From positions 1-12,528 of the forward strand of contig CAYQTJ010000089.1 of the NCBI GenBank assembly GCA_964420395.1: a DNA stretch of 12,528 nt, given 5' to 3'. The translations under genes and the position numbers were made by a program. Positions 6,105 to 12,528 of the stretch are shown in pieces. The notes below the pieces were generated by a model that saw only the letters and a program-made list of their open reading frames with translations, did not search any database and was not told the DNA's origin. This DNA is from CAVSZB01 sp964420395. Its GTDB lineage: Bacteria; Krumholzibacteriota; Krumholzibacteriia; LZORAL124-64-63. The stretch's first letter is position 1; the number at the start of each line of letters is the position of its first letter.

Positions 6105-8410
6105 AGCCCGGCGCCAGAGCGCTCCGGATCCACGTGTCCGGGGTGGTGCAGGCGGTCGGGTTCCGCCCCTGGGCCTGGGGCGAGGCGACCCGCCTGGGGC
6201 TGGCGGGGCGGGTCCGCAACAGCTCCTCCGGGGTGGAGATCGCGATCGAGGGGGCCGCCGGCGCCGTGGCGGCGTTCCTGGCCGCCCTGCGCGCCGGCGG
6301 CCCGCCGCTCGCCCGGATCGACCGCCTCGACGTGGAGGAGGCCGCCGTCCGAGGCTTCACCGGCTTCTCCATCCTCTCGTCGCTGCCGGAGCCGGGCGCC
6401 TCCCTGCCGGTGGCGCCCGATCTCGCGCTCTGCGCCGACTGCCTGCGCGAGCTGCGCGATCCCGCCGACCGGCGTCACGCCTATCCGTTCCTCAACTGCA
6501 CGCAGTGCGGCCCCCGCTTCACGATCGTGCTCGACATCCCATACGACCGTCCCGTTACGACCATGTCCCGCTTCCCGCTCTGCGCCGACTGCGCGCGCGA
6601 GTACGCCGACCCCGCCGACCGCCGGTTCCACGCGCAGCCGGTGGCCTGCCCCGCCTGCGGCCCGCGGCTCTGGCTGGAGGAGGGCGGCGCGCCCGCGGCC
6701 GCCGGCGCCGTGGCGCTGCGGCGCGCCCGGGCGCTGCTGCGGGAGGGGGCGACGGTCGCCGTGAAGGGGATCGGCGGCTGGCACCTGGCGTGCGACGCCG
6801 CGTCGGCCGCGGCGGTGGCCCGGCTGCGCGAACGCAAGCGGCGGGTGGAGAAGCCGCTGGCGCTGATGGCGGCGGACCCGGCGACGATCGCGCGGCACGC
6901 GGAGGTCTCGCCCGTGGCGCTCTCGCTCCTGGAATCGCCGGCCCATCCGGTCGTGCTGCTGCCGCGCCGGCGCGACGCGGCGATCGCCCCCGGCGTCGCC
7001 CCGCGCCGCGACCGGCTCGGTTTCATGCTCGCCTACGCGCCGTTGCACCACCTGCTGCTCGATCCCGGCGACGTCCTGGTGATGACGAGCGGCAACCTGA
7101 GCGAGGAACCGATCGCCCACGAGGACGATGACGCCCGCCGCCGGCTGTCGCCGCTGGCCGACGCCCTGCTCGGGCACGACCGCCCGATCCACGTGCGGTG
7201 CGACGACAGCGTGGTCGCGGTGTGGCGCGGCGGCCCGTACCCGTTCCGCCGCGCGCGCGGCTACGCGCCCCTGCCGGTGCCGCTCCCGTTCCCCGTGCCG
7301 CCGCTGCTGGCCGCCGGCGGCGAGTTGAAGAACACCTTCTGCCTCGGCCGCGAGGCGCGCGCCTACCCGAGCCATCACATCGGCGACCTGTCCGACTGGG
7401 AGACGCTGTGCGCTTACGAGGCGGCGGTCGCCCACTACGAGCGGCTGTTCCGGGTCGCGCCGGAGGCGTTCGCGCACGACCTGCACCCCGACTACCAGGC
7501 CACCCGGTACGCGACGGCGCGCGCCGGCGCCGCCGGCCGGCCGGCCATCGCGGTGCAGCACCACCACGCGCACATCGCCGCCTGCCTGGCCGACAACGGG
7601 CTCGTCGGCGCGGAGCCGGTCATCGGCGTGGCGTTCGACGGCACCGGCCTCGGCGACGACGGCGCCATCTGGGGCGGGGAGTTCCTCGTGGCCGACTACG
7701 CCGGCTACCGCCGCGCCGCGCGCCTCGCCTACGTGCCGCTGCCGGGCGGCGACGCCGCCGCGCGCCACCCCTGGCGCGTGGCGCTCGGCTGGCTGCGGCA
7801 GGCCGGCCTGCCGTGGGCTCCGGAGCTGCCGCCGGTGGCCGAGGCCACGCCCGACGGGCTCGCCGCGCTCGACGCGCAGTTGCGCGCCGGCCTCAACTCG
7901 CCGCCGACGTCGAGCCTGGGCCGCCTGTTCGACGCCGTCGCCTCGCTCGCCGGGATCTGCCACCACGCGACGTACGAGGCGCAGGCGGCGTGCGAACTGG
8001 AAACGGCCGCGCGGCGGGCCGGCCCGGCGCCCGCGGGCGTTTCGCCTTACGCTTTCACCTTGGAGGACGGGCTGGTCGATCCGGCCCCGGTGATCCGCGC
8101 CGTGGCGGCCGACGTGGCCGCCGGACGGCCGGCTCCGGTGGTGGCCGCCAGCTTCCATGCCGCCGTGGCCGACATGGTGCGCGAGGTCTGCCTGCTCCTG
8201 CGCCGGGAGACCGGCCTGCAACGCGTGGCCCTGAGCGGCGGAGTGTGGCAGAATCTGCTGCTGCTCGAGTTGGCGGTGGCGCGGCTCGAGGCGGCCGGCT
8301 TCGCGGTGCTGACCCATCGCGCCGTGCCGGCCAATGACGGCGGGCTGGCGCTCGGCCAGCTCGCGATCGCGGCCTGGGCCCTGGGCGCCCGTCCGCGCCC
8401 CGTCGACTGA
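6101..8410 (+). CDS. hypF: Carbamoyltransferase HypF
   Basis: A 769-residue HypF, which turns carbamoyl phosphate and ATP into carbamoyl-AMP and transfers the carbamoyl group to the C-terminal Cys of HypE, the source of the hydrogenase cyanide ligands. Domains in order: acylphosphatase (about 8-98) with catalytic Arg22 in VGFRPW and Asn40; two zinc fingers of form C-X2-C-X18-C-X2-C (Cys111/114/133/136 and Cys161/164/183/186); a YrdC-like domain (about 200-390); and a Kae1-like domain with HHHAH at 487-491, an FDGTGLGDDG loop and LSGGVWQN near the end. The length is normal. The GTG at 6101 is chosen because it forms a GTGA overlap with hypB and places the acylphosphatase motif at the usual distance; the open frame upstream of it is only a shadow of hypB. 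All four activities look intact. Confidence 0.96.
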   Translation: MKPGARALRIHVSGVVQAVGFRPWAWGEATRLGLAGRVRNSSSGVEIAIEGAAGAVAAFLAALRAGGPPLARIDRLDVEEAAVRGFTGFSILSSLPEPGASLPVAPDLALCADCLRELRDPADRRHAYPFLNCTQCGPRFTIVLDIPYDRPVTTMSRFPLCADCAREYADPADRRFHAQPVACPACGPRLWLEEGGAPAAAGAVALRRARALLREGATVAVKGIGGWHLACDAASAAAVARLRERKRRVEKPLALMAADPATIARHAEVSPVALSLLESPAHPVVLLPRRRDAAIAPGVAPRRDRLGFMLAYAPLHHLLLDPGDVLVMTSGNLSEEPIAHEDDDARRRLSPLADALLGHDRPIHVRCDDSVVAVWRGGPYPFRRARGYAPLPVPLPFPVPPLLAAGGELKNTFCLGREARAYPSHHIGDLSDWETLCAYEAAVAHYERLFRVAPEAFAHDLHPDYQATRYATARAGAAGRPAIAVQHHHAHIAACLADNGLVGAEPVIGVAFDGTGLGDDGAIWGGEFLVADYAGYRRAARLAYVPLPGGDAAARHPWRVALGWLRQAGLPWAPELPPVAEATPDGLAALDAQLRAGLNSPPTSSLGRLFDAVASLAGICHHATYEAQAACELETAARRAGPAPAGVSPYAFTLEDGLVDPAPVIRAVAADVAAGRPAPVVAASFHAAVADMVREVCLLLRRETGLQRVALSGGVWQNLLLLELAVARLEAAGFAVLTHRAVPANDGGLALGQLAIAAWALGARPRPVD

Positions 8411-8422
8411 GAGGAGACCGCG

Positions 8423-8707
8423 ATGTGCCTCGGCGTCCCGGCCAAAGTGCTGGAGGTCCGCCGGTCGGACGTGCCGCGCATGGGCACGGTCGATTTCGGC
8501 GGGGTCCAGCGCGAGATCTGCCTCGACTGGGTGCCGGACGCCCGCGAGGGGGACTACGTGCTCGTTCACGTCGGCTTCGCCATCGGCGTGATCGACGAGG
8601 CCGAGGCGCGCGAGACGCTGCGGCTGCTGGCGGAGCTGGACGCGGCGGGGCGGGCCGATGACGCCGCGCGCGGCGAGTTGCGGTCGCCGCCGGGGGCGCC
8701 GGCATGA
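8423..8707 (+). CDS. hypC: Hydrogenase assembly chaperone HypC
   Basis: A 94-residue HypC/HupF-family chaperone. It starts MCLGVPAKV, with the invariant Cys2 that binds the iron centre and the hydrogenase large-subunit precursor after Met removal. The central LVHVGFAIGVIDEAEA segment matches the family (the conserved His lies in HVGFA). The last 20 or so residues are a low-complexity Ala/Arg/Pro-rich tail, slightly longer than in many homologues. GAGGAG lies about six bases before the ATG, 12 bases after the hypF stop. Its TGA overlaps the hypD ATG (ATGA). HypC and HypD form the complex on which Fe(CN)2CO is built. Only one HypC copy is present in the window. Confidence 0.96.
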   Translation: MCLGVPAKVLEVRRSDVPRMGTVDFGGVQREICLDWVPDAREGDYVLVHVGFAIGVIDEAEARETLRLLAELDAAGRADDAARGELRSPPGAPA

Positions 8708-9804
8708 GACACGTCGACGAATTCCGCGACCCGCGCCTGGTCCACGCCGCCCTGGGCGAGCTGCATCGCGTCATCACCCGCCCGCACGTGATCATGGAGG
8801 TCTGCGGCGGCCAGACCCACGCGCTCGTGCGCAGCGGCCTCGACCGGCTGCTGCCGGCCGGCATCGAACTGGTGCACGGCCCCGGCTGCCCCGTCTGCGT
8901 GACGCCGCTCGCCACGCTCGACCAGGCGCTGGCCATCGCCCGCCGCCCCGAGGTCATCTTCACCAGCTACGGCGACATGCTGCGCGTTCCCGGCTCCGCG
9001 GCCGACCTGTTCGCCGTGCGCGCCGCCGGCGGCGACGTGCGGGTGGTCTACTCGCCGCTCGACGCCGTGGAGATCGCGCGGCTCAATCCCGACCGGGAGG
9101 TGGTGTTCTTCGCCATCGGCTTCGAGACGACCGCCCCCGCCAACGCGATGAGCGTGCTGATGGCGCGCCGCCGCGGCCTGCGCAACTTCTCCATCCTGGT
9201 GTCGCAGATGTGCGTGCCGGGGGCGATGCGCGCGATCCTCTCGTCGCCCGGCAACCGCGTGGAGGCGTTCCTCGCCGCCGGTCACGTCTGCGCGGTCATG
9301 GGCTGGCGGGAGTACGTGCCGATCGCCGCGGAATTCCGGGTGCCGGTCGTGGTGACCGGCTTCGAGCCGCTAGATCTCGTGCACGGCATCCTGCTGGCGG
9401 TGCGGCAGCTCGAGTCGGGTCGCGCCGAGGTGGAGAACGCCTATCCGCGCGCCGTGTCCGAACTGGGGAACGAGGGGGCGCAGGGGGTCGTGCGCGAGGT
9501 GTTCCGGACGGGCGATCACGCCTGGCGCGGCATCGGCGTCATCCCCGGCAGCGGTCTGCGGCTGCGCGAGGAGTGGCACGAGTTCGACGCCGCCGCGCGC
9601 TTCGCCGTCGGACAGCTGCAGACCGCCGAGCCGGCGATCTGCATCGCCGGCGAGATCCTGCAGGGGCGTCGCCGCCCCACCGACTGTCCCGCCTTCGGCG
9701 ATCCCTGCACGCCGGACCGTCCGCTCGGCGCGACGATGGTGTCGCAGGAGGGGGCCTGCCACGCCTATCACCGGTACGGACGGGCCAGGGAGGCGATCCC
9801 GTGA
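8704..9804 (+). CDS. hypD: Fe-S scaffold protein HypD
   Basis: A 366-residue HypD, the [4Fe-4S] protein that with HypC carries iron while two cyanides and CO are attached. Key residues are present: Cys34 in CGGQTH, and Cys62 and Cys65 in GPGCPVC, which correspond to E. coli Cys41, Cys69 and Cys72 with a constant offset of seven. Four C-terminal cysteines, Cys313, Cys328, Cys335 and Cys352, lie in the segment that ligates the cluster, with CTPDRPLG and SQEGAC signature blocks. The length is typical. The ATG at 8704 overlaps the hypC stop by four bases, and its own stop overlaps the hypE GTG (GTGA). No anomaly is seen. Confidence 0.96.
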   Translation: MRHVDEFRDPRLVHAALGELHRVITRPHVIMEVCGGQTHALVRSGLDRLLPAGIELVHGPGCPVCVTPLATLDQALAIARRPEVIFTSYGDMLRVPGSAADLFAVRAAGGDVRVVYSPLDAVEIARLNPDREVVFFAIGFETTAPANAMSVLMARRRGLRNFSILVSQMCVPGAMRAILSSPGNRVEAFLAAGHVCAVMGWREYVPIAAEFRVPVVVTGFEPLDLVHGILLAVRQLESGRAEVENAYPRAVSELGNEGAQGVVREVFRTGDHAWRGIGVIPGSGLRLREEWHEFDAAARFAVGQLQTAEPAICIAGEILQGRRRPTDCPAFGDPCTPDRPLGATMVSQEGACHAYHRYGRAREAIP

Positions 9805-10883
9805 GCGACCCCTCCGGCCCCACCGCGCCGGCCGGCCCGGTCTGCCCGCTGCCGCTGCCGCACCACGACCGCATCGTGCTCGGCCACGGCGGCGGCGGCC
9901 GGCTCACCGCGGAGCTGATCGAGCGGCTGTTCCGGCCGCGGCTGGGCAACCCGACCCTCGACGCCGGCGACGACGCCGCGCTGCTGCCGCTGCGCGAGCC
10001 GTTGCCGGCCGGCGCGCGACTCGCCCTCACGACCGACGCGCACATCGTCCGGCCGCTCTTCTTCCCGGGCGGCGACATCGGCCGGCTCGCCGTCTGCGGC
10101 ACGGTGAACGATCTGGCCATGGTGGGGGCCCGCCCCCTCGGCCTTGCCGCCGCCTTCGTGATCGAGGAGGGGCTCGACACCGCACTGTTGGCGCGGGTGG
10201 TCGACTCCATGCGCGATGCCGCGGCGGAGGCGGGCGTGGCGATCGTCGCCGGCGACACCAAGGTGGCGGAGCGGGGCAACGTGGACGGGTTGTACGTCGT
10301 CACGGCCGCGGTCGGCGCCGTCCCGCCGGGCCGCGACTGCCGCGCCGCCGGCGCCCGGCCCGGCGACGCCGTGATCGTCTCGGGCAGCCTGGGCGAGCAC
10401 GGGCTCGCCGTGCTCGCCGCCCGCGGGGAGCTGGCGCTGCGCACCGCCGTCGTCTCGGACGTGGCGCCGCTGTCCGGCCTGGTCGAGGCGCTCTATGCCG
10501 CCGGCGTGGAACCGCACGCCCTGCGCGACCCGACGCGCGGCGGCCTGGCCGCGGCGCTGAACGAGATCGCGGCGCGCAGCGGGGTGGGGCTGTCGCTCGA
10601 CGAGGCGGCGATCCCGGTACGGCCCGCGGTCGCCGCGGCGTGCGAGATGCTCGGCTTCGACGCGCTGCACCTGCCGAACGAGGGGAAGCTGGTGGCGTTC
10701 GTGCCGGAGGGGCAGGCGGCGACGGCGCTCGCGGCCCTGCGGGCGCACCCGCTCGGCGCCGACGCGGTCGTCATCGGCCGGGTCGACGCCGCGCCGCGCG
10801 CGCGCGTGCTGCTGCGCACGACGATCGGCGGCACGCGGATCGTCGACGTTCCGGCGGGTGAACTCCTGCCGCGGATCTGCTAG
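9801..10883 (+). CDS. hypE: Carbamoyl dehydratase HypE
   Basis: A 360-residue HypE of the PurM/ThiL-like ATP-binding fold. It receives a carbamoyl group from HypF on its C-terminal cysteine and dehydrates it with ATP to the thiocyanate that supplies cyanide to HypC-HypD. The protein ends in PRIC, the invariant tail with acceptor Cys360. Other family signs are GHGGGGRLTAELI near residue 33, the DAGDDAAL block, a GDTKV motif and DPTRGGLAAALNEIA. The GTG at 9801 overlaps the hypD stop and gives a normal length; the frame is open much further upstream, but only as a shadow of hypD. The first 20 or so residues are Pro/Ala-rich and variable, so a slightly later start cannot be excluded. It ends the hyp run, 44 bp before nrfH. 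Confidence 0.95.
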   Translation: MSDPSGPTAPAGPVCPLPLPHHDRIVLGHGGGGRLTAELIERLFRPRLGNPTLDAGDDAALLPLREPLPAGARLALTTDAHIVRPLFFPGGDIGRLAVCGTVNDLAMVGARPLGLAAAFVIEEGLDTALLARVVDSMRDAAAEAGVAIVAGDTKVAERGNVDGLYVVTAAVGAVPPGRDCRAAGARPGDAVIVSGSLGEHGLAVLAARGELALRTAVVSDVAPLSGLVEALYAAGVEPHALRDPTRGGLAAALNEIAARSGVGLSLDEAAIPVRPAVAAACEMLGFDALHLPNEGKLVAFVPEGQAATALAALRAHPLGADAVVIGRVDAAPRARVLLRTTIGGTRIVDVPAGELLPRIC

Positions 10884-10927
10884 GATTCCGGCTCGCGACC
10901 GTCCGGCCCGGCCGCCCCAGGAGTGAA

Positions 10928-11500
10928 ATGGACCGCCCTTCCGCACAATCCGGCCGCGCCGGTCCGCCCGGGGGGGAGGCGGCTGTCCCCGGTCGCCGCC
11001 GCCTGGGGCGGACGCTCCTGCTGGCGTTGCCGGTCGGCCTGGTGCTCGGCATGGGCGGCTACACGTTTCAGTACGCCGAGGGGCTCTCCTACTTCAGCAC
11101 GGACCCCCGCGCCTGCATGAACTGCCACATCATGCGTCCGCAGTTCGACTCGTGGCAGAAGTCCAGTCACCACACGGTCGCGCGCTGCGTGGATTGCCAC
11201 CTGCCGCACACGCTGGTGGCGAAGTACCTGGCGAAGGCCGAGAACGGCTACCACCACTCGAAGGGGTTCACGTTCCAGGACTTCCACGAGCCGATCATGA
11301 TCAAGGCGAAGAACAGCCGGATCCTGCAGGACAACTGCCTCGCCTGCCACCGGGACATGGTGCACGACCTGGTCGCGGGTTCGACCACGGATGCCCACGC
11401 GCTGCGCTGCGTTCACTGCCACCAGGGGGTCGGACACGGCGAGCCGGCCGGCCTCGGGGGGCCCGCGCGCGGCGCGGAATCGGAAAGGACCACGCCATGA
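10928..11500 (+). CDS. nrfH: Cytochrome c nitrite reductase small subunit NrfH
   Basis: A 190-residue membrane-anchored tetraheme cytochrome of the NapC/NirT family that takes electrons from quinol and passes them to NrfA. After a basic, flexible N-terminus, one transmembrane helix spans about 26-46, with the remainder in the periplasm. Four CXXCH sites are present: 63-67, 87-91, 137-141 and 161-165. The first reads CMNCHIM, with Met69 placed as the unusual axial ligand known for heme 1 of Desulfovibrio NrfH. The GYTFQY, YFSTDP and KSSHHTVARCVDCH blocks are typical. AGGAG lies four bases before the ATG. The stop overlaps the nrfA ATG. No clear terminator separates it from hypE, so read-through from the hyp genes is plausible. 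The approximately 25-residue tail after heme 4 is low-complexity. Confidence 0.95.
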   Translation: MDRPSAQSGRAGPPGGEAAVPGRRRLGRTLLLALPVGLVLGMGGYTFQYAEGLSYFSTDPRACMNCHIMRPQFDSWQKSSHHTVARCVDCHLPHTLVAKYLAKAENGYHHSKGFTFQDFHEPIMIKAKNSRILQDNCLACHRDMVHDLVAGSTTDAHALRCVHCHQGVGHGEPAGLGGPARGAESERTTP

Positions 11501-12528
11501 CGAGCCAGTTCCGCATCCCGCGGTCGCGGCTGCTCTTCGCCCTCGTGCTGGCCGGCACCGCGCTCGGCACCTATCTCGTGACGGCGCTCCTGATGAACAT
11601 CCGGGAGCGCAAGGACGAGGCGCGGCGCCCCTACGTGCGGCTGCAGGAGGTGACGGAAGACACCACCGACCCGGCGAAGTGGGGGGTCAACTGGCCGAAG
11701 GAATTCGACTCCTACTCCCGCACCGCCCTATCGACCCGCACCCGCTTCGGCGGCCACGGTGGCAGCGAGGCGATGCCCGAGGAGAAGATCGAGCGCGATC
11801 CGTGGCTGAAGCGCATGTTCCTCGGCTACGCGTTCTCGATCGACTACCGCGACCGGCGCGGCCACGCCTACATGCTGGCGGACCAGGACTCGACCCGGCG
11901 CCTGACGAAGCCGCAGTCCGGATCGTGCCTGCACTGCCATGCCTCGATCATGCCGCTCTACCGGAAGCTCGGCAACGGCGACGCGATGAAGGGACTCGAG
12001 GCGACGCAGAAGATGTCTTACCAGGAGACACGCGCCATGCTGAGCGAGATGGGGCACGCCCACCCCGTTTCCTGCGTGGATTGCCACGATCCCGCCAGCA
12101 TGGAGCTGCGCGTGACGCGGCCCGGCTTCATCGCGGGGATCAGGCGCCTCGCCGCGTCGGAGGCGACGGTGGCGCACCTGCCGTCCATCGAGCGGTGGCG
12201 CGCCGGCGATCGCGCGCAGCCGTACGATCCGAACCGCGAGGCGAGCCGGACCGAGATGCGCTCCTACGTCTGCGGCCAGTGCCACGTCGAGTACTACTGC
12301 TCCAGCAAGCTCCCGCTGACGTTTCCGTGGGGCAAGGGGCTGATGGCGGAGCAGGTCGAGGCGTTCTGGGACGAAGCGAGGTTCGACGACGGCGCGCGGT
12401 TCTTCGACTTCAAGCACGCCGAGACCGGGGCCGAGGTCCTGAAGGCGCAGCACCCCGAGTTCGAGATGTGGAGCCAGGGCATCCACGCCCGCAGCGGCGT
12501 CGCCTGCGCCGACTGCCACATGCCCTAC
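11497..12528 (+). CDS. nrfA: Ammonia-forming cytochrome c nitrite reductase NrfA, CXXCH type, C-terminus beyond right edge
   Basis: The first 344 residues of NrfA, the periplasmic pentaheme enzyme that reduces nitrite to ammonium with six electrons. Residues about 11-34 form one hydrophobic segment with no evident cleavage site, so it may stay membrane-anchored. Heme sites visible: CLHCH 144-148, CVDCH 193-197, CGQCH 259-263 and CADCH 337-341; the fifth should lie beyond the edge. The first site is the catalytic heme, where most NrfA have CXXCK; here Lys is replaced by His148. The rest of the active site is present: Arg134 or Arg135, Tyr266 and His319. Glu265, Lys316 and Gln318 match the calcium-site residues of Wolinella NrfA. 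The RGHA block and KAQHPE are diagnostic of NrfA rather than of other multiheme reductases. GGAAAGGA precedes the ATG, which overlaps the nrfH stop. Confidence 0.93.
   Translation, partial: MTSQFRIPRSRLLFALVLAGTALGTYLVTALLMNIRERKDEARRPYVRLQEVTEDTTDPAKWGVNWPKEFDSYSRTALSTRTRFGGHGGSEAMPEEKIERDPWLKRMFLGYAFSIDYRDRRGHAYMLADQDSTRRLTKPQSGSCLHCHASIMPLYRKLGNGDAMKGLEATQKMSYQETRAMLSEMGHAHPVSCVDCHDPASMELRVTRPGFIAGIRRLAASEATVAHLPSIERWRAGDRAQPYDPNREASRTEMRSYVCGQCHVEYYCSSKLPLTFPWGKGLMAEQVEAFWDEARFDDGARFFDFKHAETGAEVLKAQHPEFEMWSQGIHARSGVACADCHMPY

Noticed and set aside
5222..8569. A 1115-codon open frame on the minus strand.
   Set aside because: It is antisense to hypA, hypB, hypF and hypC, which are all secure. 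The product is Arg/Gly/His-rich and has no recognisable domain.
8658..9800. An in-frame upstream extension of hypE of about 380 codons.
   Set aside because: It lies entirely over hypD in another frame and reads as Arg-rich nonsense; HypE length and the GTGA junction support the start at 9801.
10858..10886. TAGGAT overlapping the hypE stop, considered as a -10 for nrfH.
   Set aside because: There is no acceptable -35 at the right distance (GTGAAC matches three of six), and the gene spacing also fits read-through from hyp.
1..12528. Search for tRNA or rRNA genes, CRISPR arrays, insertion-sequence ends, attachment sites and riboswitches.
   Set aside because: Coding sequence fills nearly the whole window, and I saw no repeated spacers, terminal inverted repeats or RNA-gene signatures in the short gaps.

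Overview
The window is very GC-rich DNA (roughly 70% or more by eye) from a bacterium with an outer membrane. That follows from a TonB-dependent receptor and a periplasm-facing NrfHA cytochrome system. The genes imply anaerobic or facultative respiration with [NiFe]-hydrogenase chemistry. A lineage such as Myxococcota, Gemmatimonadota or Candidatus Eisenbacteria would fit, but the sequence alone does not settle it. Nearly every base is coding; the longest gap is about 184 bp. High GC leaves many long spurious open frames on the opposite strand, which are excluded here.

Left block (1-2708, minus strand): the 5' 620 codons of a large Ala/Leu/Arg-rich helical-repeat protein that runs off the left edge, and upstream of it an exported histidine phosphatase with strong likeness to the PGAM5 branch. 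A short hairpin separates the two.

Centre (2893-10883, plus strand): a TonB-dependent outer-membrane receptor, then after 57 bp a complete [NiFe]-hydrogenase maturation set in the order hypA-hypB-hypF-hypC-hypD-hypE. The genes are tightly coupled: four of the five hyp junctions overlap by 4 bp, and hypF/hypC are 12 bp apart. HypF makes a carbamoyl group and transfers it to the C-terminal Cys of HypE, which dehydrates it to cyanide. HypC-HypD assemble Fe(CN)2CO on an Fe-S scaffold. HypA and HypB deliver nickel. No hydrogenase structural gene or maturation endopeptidase lies in the window, so the client enzyme must be encoded elsewhere. hypA has no visible Shine-Dalgarno but has a promoter-like element placed so that the transcript would start at its GTG codon.

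Right block (10928-12528, plus strand): nrfH (tetraheme quinol dehydrogenase) and the first 344 codons of nrfA (ammonia-forming nitrite reductase), 44 bp behind hypE and in the same direction. This NrfA carries CXXCH rather than the classical CXXCK at the catalytic heme. Together the genes suggest H2 oxidation feeding the quinone pool and nitrite reduction to ammonium drawing from it; that link is inferred from gene order only.

I see no tRNA, rRNA, insertion sequence, CRISPR array or origin.
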